Origin: SVKR01 sp963605115
Lineage (GTDB): Bacteria; Bacillota; Clostridia; Oscillospirales; Oscillospiraceae
Direction of reading: 5' to 3'
Length of the DNA: 15,329 nt
Assembly: GCA_963605115.1 (NCBI GenBank)
Contig: CAVCTM010000051.1
Span: forward strand, 1 to 15,329
Below the pieces are notes generated by a model. It had not been told where the DNA came from. It did not search any database and saw nothing but the letters and a program-made list of their open reading frames with translations. This document shows, one piece after another, positions 8,116-13,285 of the stretch (position 1 is its first letter; every line of letters begins with the position of its first letter). A program made the position numbers and the translations under genes.

Positions 8116-9318
8116 TCACTTCGACATAAGGCATGCCACGCCCGGCAGCTCCTTGCCCTCCAGAAACTCCAGCGAGGCGCCGCCGCCGGTGGAGATGTGG
8201 GTCATCTTGTCGGCAAAGCCGAACTTTTCGACCGCCGCGGCGCTGTCGCCGCCGCCGACGATCGTGACCGCGCCGCTCTCGGCGATGGCACGGGCGATGG
8301 CACGGGTGCCGGAGGCGAAGCCGTGGAACTCAAAAACGCCCATGGGCCCGTTCCAGATGATGGTCCCCGCGCCGCGGATGGCGGGGTAGAAGAGCTGGAC
8401 GGTCTGGGAGCCGATGTCGAGCCCCATGCAGTCGTCCGGGATGCGCTCGACGCTCACGGTCAGCACCGCGTTCGTGTCCTCGAATTTGTCGTTGATGGCG
8501 GCGTCCACGGGCAGGAGCAGCTCCACGCCCTTTTCCTTCGCCTTTTCGATCATTTCCTTCGCGTATTCCACGCGGTCCTCCTCCAGCAGACTCTTGCCCA
8601 CGGAGTGACCCTGCGCCTTGATGAAGGTGTACGCCATGCCGCCGCCGATGATGATCGTGTCGGCGATGTTCAGGAGGTTATTGATGACGCCGATCTTGTC
8701 GCTGACCTTTGCGCCGCCGAGAATGGCGACGAGGGGGCGCTTCGGGTTTTCCAGCGCGCCGCCCATGATCTCCAGCTCCTTTTCGATGAGCAGACCGCTG
8801 ACGGCGGGCAGATATGCCGCGACGCCGACGGTGGAGGCGTGGGCGCGGTGGACCGTGCCGAAGGCGTCCGAGACGAAAATGCCGTCCGCCCCTGCGAGGT
8901 CGGCGAGCGCCTTGGCGAACGCCGGGTCGTTTTTCTCCTCCCGCGGGTCAAAGCGCAGGTTTTCCAGCAGCATGATCTCGCCCCCGGCGAGAGAAGCCGC
9001 CTTCGCCTGCGCGTCCGGACCGATGGTGTCCGCGGCGAAGACGACGGGCTTTTCCAGCAGCTCGGAAAGGCGCGCCGCGACGGGCGCGAGCGTCAGCTCC
9101 GGCTTGACCTCGCCCTTCGGCTTGCCGAGATGGGAGCAGGCGATGACCGCCGCGCCCTGCTCCAGCAGATACTGAATGGTGGGCAGCGCGGCGCGGATGC
9201 GCTTGTCGTCCGTGATGGCGCGGGTCTCCTTGTCCTGCGGAACGTTGAAGTCGCAGCGCAGGAGGACCTTCTTCCCGCGGACGTCGATGTCTTTTACGGT
9301 TTTCTTGTTGTAGTTCAT
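8116..9318 (-). CDS. pgk: Phosphoglycerate kinase
   Basis: Pgk transfers phosphate from 1,3-bisphosphoglycerate to ADP, the first ATP-yielding step of glycolysis. The 400 residues carry RCDFNVP (21-27), the substrate-binding SHLGKPKG (62-69), GGAKVSDK (201-208), GPMGVFE (324-330) and the nucleotide-binding GGGDSAAA (355-362). The frame is open up to 9459, but the start at 9318 is chosen because the family begins with a short leader such as MNYNKKTVKDIDVRGK, and because GGAGGAGGAGAG lies just upstream. This ATG overlaps the trmL stop as ATGA, suggesting translational coupling. The ribosome site is therefore inside the last codons of trmL. Confidence 0.97.
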   Translation of the reverse strand: MNYNKKTVKDIDVRGKKVLLRCDFNVPQDKETRAITDDKRIRAALPTIQYLLEQGAAVIACSHLGKPKGEVKPELTLAPVAARLSELLEKPVVFAADTIGPDAQAKAASLAGGEIMLLENLRFDPREEKNDPAFAKALADLAGADGIFVSDAFGTVHRAHASTVGVAAYLPAVSGLLIEKELEIMGGALENPKRPLVAILGGAKVSDKIGVINNLLNIADTIIIGGGMAYTFIKAQGHSVGKSLLEEDRVEYAKEMIEKAKEKGVELLLPVDAAINDKFEDTNAVLTVSVERIPDDCMGLDIGSQTVQLFYPAIRGAGTIIWNGPMGVFEFHGFASGTRAIARAIAESGAVTIVGGGDSAAAVEKFGFADKMTHISTGGGASLEFLEGKELPGVACLMSK

Positions 9319-9809
9319 ATTCTCTCCTCCTCCAGCATACTGCCGGTCGTTTTCAGATTGGGGAAGCCCTGCTGCCGCAGCGCCTCGTAGCATAAGATCG
9401 CCGCGCTGTTCGCGAGGTTCAGGCTGCGCACCGGTCCCGCCATCGGGATGCGGACACACCTCTCGCGGTAGCGCTCGCGCAGCGCTTCGGGAAGCCCCGC
9501 CGTCTCCTTGCCGAGCAGGAGCTTCACGTCGCCGCGCATGTCCGCCTCCGCATAGCAGCGCGGCGCCTTCGTCGTCGCGAGCCAGAGACCGTCGTCGCCG
9601 TTTTTATCGACGAACTCGTCCCAGCTGTCGTAGACGGAAAGGTCCAGATACTGCCAGTAGTCCAGCCCCGCGCGGCGGACGGCGCGGTCGCTGATGTCGA
9701 AGCCGAGCGGCCGGATGAGGTGCAGCCGCGCGCCCGTACACGCGCAGGTGCGCGCGATGTTGCCGGTGTTCATCGGGATCTCCGGCTCCAGCAGAATGAT
9801 GTCGATCAT
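9315..9809 (-). CDS. trmL: tRNA (cytidine(34)-2'-O)-methyltransferase (SPOUT family)
   Basis: TrmL methylates the ribose 2'-OH of the wobble base of certain leucine tRNAs using S-adenosylmethionine. The 164-residue protein is typical of this minimal SPOUT methyltransferase, which forms a knotted dimer. Motifs are IPMNTGNIARTC (11-22), LLGKETAGLP (98-107) and IPMAGPVRSLNLANSAAI (121-138), the last forming the cofactor-binding knot. MIDIILLEPE at 9809 is the family-like start, with AGGA eight bases upstream. In-frame ATGs exist further up, at 9860 and 9938; the one at 9860 lies almost at the predicted transcription start. trmL is the first gene of the glycolytic operon and overlaps pgk by four bases. 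Confidence 0.92.
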   Translation of the reverse strand: MIDIILLEPEIPMNTGNIARTCACTGARLHLIRPLGFDISDRAVRRAGLDYWQYLDLSVYDSWDEFVDKNGDDGLWLATTKAPRCYAEADMRGDVKLLLGKETAGLPEALRERYRERCVRIPMAGPVRSLNLANSAAILCYEALRQQGFPNLKTTGSMLEEERI

Positions 9810-9826
9810 AGTTTTGTCCTGATATT

Positions 9827-9863
9827 CCAAACGTCTCGTATGTCGTCCCAAACGTTCCATACG
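9827..9863. promoter_or_regulatory. Operator-like repeats in the trmL operon leader
   Basis: CCAAACGT occurs at 9827-9834 and again at 9848-9855, exactly 21 bases apart (two helical turns). Interleaved with these, CGTATG (9837-9842) and CATACG (9858-9863) form an inverted repeat. All lie just downstream of the predicted transcription start, where a repressor would block elongation. The regulator is unknown. The spacing recalls tandem-repeat operators such as that of CggR on the Bacillus gapA operon, but the sequence does not clearly match it. Confidence 0.45.
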
Positions 9864-9869
9864 TTCTAC

Positions 9870-9898
9870 ATTATATACCCATGCCGGCGCGAAATCAA
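9870..9898 (-). promoter_or_regulatory. Sigma-A-type promoter of the trmL-pgk-tpiA-gpmI-eno operon
   Basis: On the minus strand, TTGATT (9898-9893) and a perfect TATAAT (9875-9870) are separated by 17 bases. The predicted transcription start is near 9863, leaving a leader of about 54 bases before the trmL ATG at 9809. Confidence 0.85.
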
Positions 9899-9958
9899 GG
9901 GGAATTATGGAAAAATCCAAACTTTTTGGGCACTTCATCCCCTGTCCGCCGCAAGGAG

Positions 9959-9992
9959 AAAAAAAGCCGCGGGAGCAGCGGCTCCCGCGGGC
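9959..9992 (-). terminator. Rho-independent terminator after the NlpC/P60 gene
   Basis: On the minus strand a GC-rich stem (9992-9981 with 9976-9966, one bulged base, 4-base loop) is followed by seven T residues (9965-9959). It lies directly beyond the palindromic element 9994-10271, so that element would be transcribed as the 3' untranslated region of the hydrolase mRNA. Confidence 0.88.
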
Positions 9993-9993
9993 T

Positions 9994-10271
9994 TACCATC
10001 GGTTGACAAGAGCACACACGCCTGACAGCGCGTCTTTCCGGTGCTTTTCGCCCTTTTCGGCTTGACGGGCGAAAAGCCCGCCTGCGCCTCAAAAGCCGAA
10101 AATCACTCGGAAATCCAGCGCTGACAGGTGCGCAGCAGTTTTGGCGTTCCCGGCGGTGTTCAGGCAAGGAATCAGCCGCAGGGAATACTTTGTGTATTTC
10201 CAAGGCTGATGACGCAGCATGAGCGCCGCCGGGATCGCCAAAACCGCGTGTGCTCTTGTTAACCGATGGTA
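9994..10271. repeat. 278-base palindromic three-way-junction element with TA ends (MITE-like or structured RNA)
   Basis: The ends are 24-base inverted repeats with one mismatch: 9994-10017 (starting TACCATCGGTT) and 10248-10271 (ending AACCGATGGTA). Both outermost dinucleotides are TA, consistent with a TA target duplication. Inside are two further arms. Arm 2 pairs 10021-10031 with 10118-10128 (one mismatch), then TTTCCGGTG (10035-10043) with CACTCGGAAA (10104-10113, one bulge), around a GC-rich core. Arm 3 pairs 10138-10162 with 10220-10244 (one mismatch, two wobbles), then ATCAGCC (10171-10177) with GGCTGAT (10204-10210) and GGGAATAC with GTATTTCC. No convincing gene lies inside. It begins four bases past the hydrolase stop. 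It could be a non-autonomous transposon, a structured RNA, or both. Confidence 0.8.
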
Positions 10272-10274
10272 TCT

Positions 10275-11156
10275 TTATGCCAGTATTCTCTTTGCACCGA
10301 CGTAGCTCCGGGCGTAATACCCGTCGAGGTCGGAGACGATGACGCCGTAGGCGGCGCCGGCGGCGTGGATGAACTGGTTGTCGCCGATGTACATGCCGAC
10401 ATGCCCGATGCTCCAGGCGCTGCCGCCGAAGAAGAGCAGGTCGCCGGGCTGGAGATAGTCGCGCGCCACGGCGGTGCCGTTCGTGGAGTAAATGTTCTGC
10501 GCCACGCGCTCCATCGAGTAGCCGTAGAGCCCGTAGATATAGTTCACGAAGCCGGAGCAGTCGAAGCCCGTGGACGGGCTCATGCCGCCCCAGACGTAGC
10601 GATAGCCGAGATACTGCTTCGCCGTTTCGACGAGGGCGCTGCCCGCGGAGGGGAGCGTCGCAGCGTCGGAGGCGTAGGTCACGAGGTCGCTGCGGATATA
10701 GCCCGCGGTCCCGGCGGCGTCGAGCACCTTCAGCCAGCTCCCGCTGACGCCGGTGACGGTGAGTCCCGTGCCCGCGAGGGGCAGGCACTTCACGATGCCG
10801 CTGCCGGTGCCCGCCGCGGCGCGGAGGTTGACATCCGTGCCGTCCGTCGCGGCGGCGTAAGAGAATGTGCCGTCCAGCGTTTCGGAAAAGGCGGCGTAAT
10901 CGGCGGAGACATAGCCCTCCACGCCGTTATAGACGACCTTGTACCAGCCGTCGAGCTTCTCCTCCACGAGCAGGAAGCCGCCGTTCGGGATCACGCCGAG
11001 ACAGCCGCTCGCGGTCGTGGCGGAGGCGCGGAGGTTGAGCCCCGTGTCCGTGGTTTTGACGGTCGCGCCGCCGATGGTGGCAGCGCTCGCGCTTGCCGCG
11101 AGCAGAGTCATCGCGAGCAGCGCGCCCGCCGCGGTCTTCAAGAATTTGCTTTTCAT
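10275..11156 (-). CDS. Secreted NlpC/P60 peptidoglycan endopeptidase with two SH3b domains
   Basis: This is probably an exported cell-wall hydrolase that cuts the peptide stem of peptidoglycan, as characterised NlpC/P60 enzymes do between D-Glu and the diamino acid. Of 293 residues, 1-26 form a signal peptide: basic MKSKFLK, a hydrophobic stretch and an ASASA-A cleavage region. Two bacterial SH3 repeats follow, about 33-90 and 100-162, each with NLRA near its start and GY(V/I) near its end; they probably bind wall. The catalytic NlpC/P60 domain (about 173-293) has C200 in GFDCSGFV, H252 in IGHVGMYIG and H264 in FIHAA, so the triad is complete. The ribosome site is weak (GGGGAA). A CCCCG stretch in the upstream hairpin (11178-11190) could also pair with CGGGG of that site. 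The gene lies 45 bases after a small hypothetical gene and probably shares its promoter. Confidence 0.93.
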   Translation of the reverse strand: MKSKFLKTAAGALLAMTLLAASASAATIGGATVKTTDTGLNLRASATTASGCLGVIPNGGFLLVEEKLDGWYKVVYNGVEGYVSADYAAFSETLDGTFSYAAATDGTDVNLRAAAGTGSGIVKCLPLAGTGLTVTGVSGSWLKVLDAAGTAGYIRSDLVTYASDAATLPSAGSALVETAKQYLGYRYVWGGMSPSTGFDCSGFVNYIYGLYGYSMERVAQNIYSTNGTAVARDYLQPGDLLFFGGSAWSIGHVGMYIGDNQFIHAAGAAYGVIVSDLDGYYARSYVGAKRILA

Positions 11157-11177
11157 ACTGTGATTCCCCGATTTTTT

Positions 11178-11190
11178 GCCCCGCCGGGGC
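11178..11190 (-). other. Small hairpin just before the NlpC/P60 ribosome site
   Basis: GCCCC-GCC-GGGGC forms a short GC-only hairpin in the 45-base gap. On the minus strand, the first CCCCG can pair either with GGGGC of the hairpin or with CGGGG (11170-11166), which overlaps the weak ribosome site. Two competing states are therefore possible. No function is shown. Confidence 0.4.
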
Positions 11191-11201
11191 AGAGTCAGTG
11201 T

Positions 11202-11486
11202 TTACCGCTGCGCCAGCGCGCGGTCGAGCCAGACCGCGGCGACGTCCATCGCGGCGTAAAAGCCGTCCTTTTCCGTCTTCTTCACGACGCGGTCGCGGCT
11301 GCGGACGTCCGGATCCGTCAGCTGGAGCTGGACGGAGACCTTGGTGGCGACGTCGAGATCCTTCACCTTTTTCGTGTCGAGGATCTGGAGCATGATGATA
11401 TATTTGTCCGCCATGCTGCCGTAATAGACGAGATTGTCCTTGCGGCGCAGGGGATGTCCCTTGTAGGTCAGCTCTGCTTTTGCCAT
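11202..11486 (-). CDS. Small conserved-looking hypothetical protein, 94 residues
   Basis: I do not recognise a function. The protein is 94 residues, basic near its N-terminus (KGHPLRRKDN), with alternating hydrophobic residues typical of beta strands (NLVYYGSMADKYIIMLQIL and ATKVSVQLQL) and a C-terminal helix (DGFYAAMDVAAVWLDRALAQ). It has no signal peptide or membrane segment, so it is probably cytosolic. The reading frame is well supported: a GGGAGG site nine bases before ATG, a strong promoter upstream (11545-11573) and a hydrolase gene 45 bases downstream in the same direction. It is the first gene of this two-gene unit. From memory, similar small proteins occur in other Clostridia, but I cannot name a family. 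Confidence 0.75.
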   Translation of the reverse strand: MAKAELTYKGHPLRRKDNLVYYGSMADKYIIMLQILDTKKVKDLDVATKVSVQLQLTDPDVRSRDRVVKKTEKDGFYAAMDVAAVWLDRALAQR

Positions 11487-11532
11487 TGCCGATGCCCTCC
11501 CTTCGGAATTTCTTGTTACGGTTATACACGCA

Positions 11533-11573
11533 AATTGTAACCGAATTGTAACACATTTTCGGCGTTATGTCAA
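11533..11573 (-). promoter_or_regulatory. Strong sigma-A promoter with an 11-base tandem repeat at the -10 region
   Basis: On the minus strand, a perfect TTGACA (11573-11568) and TACAAT (11550-11545) are 17 bases apart, driving the small hypothetical gene and the NlpC/P60 gene. On the plus strand, AATTGTAAC occurs at 11533-11541 and 11544-11552, exactly 11 bases apart (one helical turn), so a second TACAAT lies downstream. This could be an operator overlapping the -10 element, or simply tandem -10 boxes. Confidence 0.85.
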
Positions 11574-11679
11574 TCTTGCCGGCGCGATCGCGCCCAAATC
11601 GCCCCATCTTGCGCCGCGCATCGGGGCAGCGCGGAACATCTTGGGGCGCGGGCGGAAAATTTTACCGGTCTCCCCGCCG
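11574..11679. other. Non-coding spacer between the pta terminator and the hypothetical-gene promoter
   Basis: This is GC-rich sequence with no gene I can support. CCCCATCTTG and CATCTTGGGG, and GGCGG/CCGCC pairs, give some weak pairing near 11599-11679, but no clear conserved structure. The open frame of 77 codons on the minus strand has no ribosome site or family-like features. Confidence 0.5.
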
Positions 11680-11717
11680 AAAAAATCTCCCGCGCGGAAA
11701 AATTTTTCGCGCGGGAG
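11680..11717 (-). terminator. Rho-independent terminator after pta
   Basis: On the minus strand CTCCCGCGCGAAAAA pairs with TTTTTCCGCGCGGGAG (11717-11703 with 11702-11687, one bulged base; the A/T part probably forms the loop). Six T residues follow (11685-11680). It lies 26 bases past the pta stop. Confidence 0.88.
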
Positions 11718-11743
11718 CGGAAAGCTTTTTCGGTTTCGCCGAC

Positions 11744-12757
11744 TTACGCCAGCGCAGCCGTGATGATCGCCATGGAGTAGACCTCCTCGGCGTTGCAACC
11801 GCGGGAGAGGTCGTTAATCGGGGCGTTCAGACCCTGAAGGATGGGACCGTAGGCGTCGTAGCCGCCGAGACGCTGGGCGATCTTGTAGCCGATGTTGCCC
11901 GCCTCGATGAGCGGGAAGATGAAGGTGTTCGCCTGACCAGCGACAGGGGAGCCGGGGAACTTCAGCTGGCCGACCTCCGGGGCGACGGCGGCGTCGAACT
12001 GCATCTCGCCGTCGATGGCGAGGTCCGGCGCGAGTTCCTTCGCGACCTTGGTCGCCTCCGCGCTCAGCGCAACGGTGCCGCCCTTGCCGGAGCCGCGGGT
12101 GGAGAAGCTGAGGAACGCGACCTTCGGGTCGATGCCGAAGACCTTCGCGGTCTTGGCGGACTCGACGGCGACCTCCGCGAGCTTCTGCGCGGCGGTGAAC
12201 CTGACGTTGCCGTCCTTGTCCACGTCGTCCTGATAGTCGATGTTGATGGCGCAGTCGCCCATGCAGATGGTGCGCAGACGCTCCTCGCCGAAGTCGCGGT
12301 TCATGATGAAGCAGGAGGACACGAGGTGGGCGCCCGGCTTGGTCTTGACGAGCTGGAGCGCGGGACGGACGGTGTCCGCGGTGGAGTAAGTCGCGCCGCC
12401 GAGCAGACAGTCCGCCTTGCCCATCTTGACGAGCATCGTGCCGAAGTAGTTGCCCTTCAGCAGGTTCGCGCGGCAGTCCTCCGGGGTCATCTTGCCGCGG
12501 CGCAGCTCGACCATCTTCTCGACCATCTCGTCCATGCCCTCATAGGTCTCCGGGTCGATGATCGTCGCACGGGAGAGGTCGTAGCCGTCCTTCTTTGCGG
12601 CGGCGAGCACGGCGTCCGGCTTGCCGACGAGCACGACGTCCATCAGGTCCTCCGCCAGCAGGCGGTTCGCGGCGTTCTGGATGCGGTAGTCCGTACCCTC
12701 GGTGAACACGATGGTGCGGCGGGTCTCATGCAGTCTTTCGATCAGCTTTTCAAACAT
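11744..12757 (-). CDS. pta: Phosphate acetyltransferase
   Basis: Pta interconverts acetyl-CoA plus phosphate with acetyl phosphate plus CoA, feeding acetate and ATP formation in fermentation. The 337 residues match the short class I enzyme without regulatory N-terminal domains. Conserved segments include FTEGTDYRI (18-26), the GGATYSTADTVRPALQ stretch (120-135), DGEMQFDAA (249-257), FPGSPVAGQANTFIFP (267-282) and the active-site SRGC (318-321). AAGGAGG lies just upstream of the ATG. It appears to be a single-gene unit with its own promoter (12821-12848) and terminator. ackA, often next to pta, is not in the window. A phosphate butyryltransferase is a less likely alternative, since the motif set and length fit Pta better. 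Confidence 0.94.
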   Translation of the reverse strand: MFEKLIERLHETRRTIVFTEGTDYRIQNAANRLLAEDLMDVVLVGKPDAVLAAAKKDGYDLSRATIIDPETYEGMDEMVEKMVELRRGKMTPEDCRANLLKGNYFGTMLVKMGKADCLLGGATYSTADTVRPALQLVKTKPGAHLVSSCFIMNRDFGEERLRTICMGDCAINIDYQDDVDKDGNVRFTAAQKLAEVAVESAKTAKVFGIDPKVAFLSFSTRGSGKGGTVALSAEATKVAKELAPDLAIDGEMQFDAAVAPEVGQLKFPGSPVAGQANTFIFPLIEAGNIGYKIAQRLGGYDAYGPILQGLNAPINDLSRGCNAEEVYSMAIITAALA

Positions 12758-12820
12758 TCTGGATGTTCCTCCTTATGTATGTAGGTGTTTCTTCTGCCTG
12801 AAAAATCTCTAACCTAAAAT

Positions 12821-12848
12821 ACTCTATCACGTTCGGGAAAAAAGTCAA
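12821..12848 (-). promoter_or_regulatory. Promoter of pta
   Basis: On the minus strand, TTGACT (12848-12843) and TAGAGT (12826-12821) are 16 bases apart, with TGA directly before the -10 (extended -10 type). It faces away from the promoter of the XRE-lepA operon; the two -35 boxes are about 32 bases apart. Confidence 0.7.
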
Positions 12849-12880
12849 GCGAAACGGACGCAATTCGATGGAAAAAAGTG

Positions 12881-12909
12881 TTTACAAACGCGCGGCACAC
12901 TTGTATAAT
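12881..12909 (+). promoter_or_regulatory. Promoter of the XRE regulator-lepA operon
   Basis: TTTACA (12881-12886) and a perfect TATAAT (12904-12909) are 17 bases apart. The predicted transcription start is near 12916, about 60 bases before the regulator's ATG. Confidence 0.85.
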
Positions 12910-12914
12910 ACTAC

Positions 12915-12947
12915 CTGTTATCTAAATTCTGTTACCCCGTTCTAACA
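12915..12947 (+). promoter_or_regulatory. Possible operator in the leader of the XRE-lepA operon
   Basis: TGTTA (12930-12934) and TAACA (12943-12947) form an 18-base dyad, with an additional CTGTTA at 12915-12920 that repeats 12929-12934 at a 14-base offset. A dyad of this size just after the transcription start would suit a dimeric XRE-type repressor, possibly the product of the next gene. This is inferred from position only. Confidence 0.4.
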
Positions 12948-12976
12948 TTTCTGACAAAGAGAGGAGCGCAGGAAAA

Positions 12977-13285
12977 ATGGTACGCACCTTTTCCCAAACG
13001 ATGTCGGAGCTCCGGCATGCGCGGGGGCTGAGCCAACGGACCGTCGCCTCGGCGCTGCATATCAGTCAGGCGCTGCTGAGCCACTATGAAAACGGCACGC
13101 GCGAGCCGGGGCTCAGCTTCGTCTGCCGCGCGAGCCGCTATTTCGGCGTTTCTGCCGACTATCTGCTCGGACTGTCGGACGCCGCCGGCCGCAGCGTTGA
13201 CCGCGCGACGCTCGAAACGCTCGCCGCCGGGCTCGCCGAGCTGAGCGAGCGCGTCAAAACCGCACTGGAGGAGACCAAAGCATGA
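12977..13285 (+). CDS. XRE-family helix-turn-helix transcriptional regulator
   Basis: This is a small DNA-binding protein of unknown target. Of 102 residues, about 7-65 form a Cro/C1-type helix-turn-helix: SELRHARGLSQRTVASAL, then HISQALLSHYENGTREP as turn and recognition helix, ending in the typical FGVSADYLLGL. The C-terminal third (73-102) is a predicted amphipathic helix with regular leucines, possibly for dimerisation. The ATG at 12977 follows AGGAGCGCAGGA. Its stop codon overlaps the lepA start (ATGA), so the two are co-transcribed and probably translationally coupled. It is divergent from pta. Its promoter leader contains a dyad it might bind. It has no ligand-binding or peptidase domain. 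Confidence 0.88.
   Translation: MVRTFSQTMSELRHARGLSQRTVASALHISQALLSHYENGTREPGLSFVCRASRYFGVSADYLLGLSDAAGRSVDRATLETLAAGLAELSERVKTALEETKA

Noticed and set aside
9319..9459. Extended N-terminus for pgk starting at 9459
   Set aside because: The extra 47 residues lie in the trmL coding region and are unlike Pgk. The start at 9318 has a strong ribosome site and a family-like N-terminus.
9994..10271. A CRISPR array, tRNA or known riboswitch in the 465-base gap
   Set aside because: There are no regularly spaced identical direct repeats, no cloverleaf with the conserved T-arm, and no riboswitch core that I recognise. The signal is nested inverted repeats.
9895..10788. An 897-base minus-strand frame running through the palindromic element and part of the hydrolase gene
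   Set aside because: It is Arg-rich, shadows the NlpC/P60 gene in another frame, and ends in non-coding repeat sequence.
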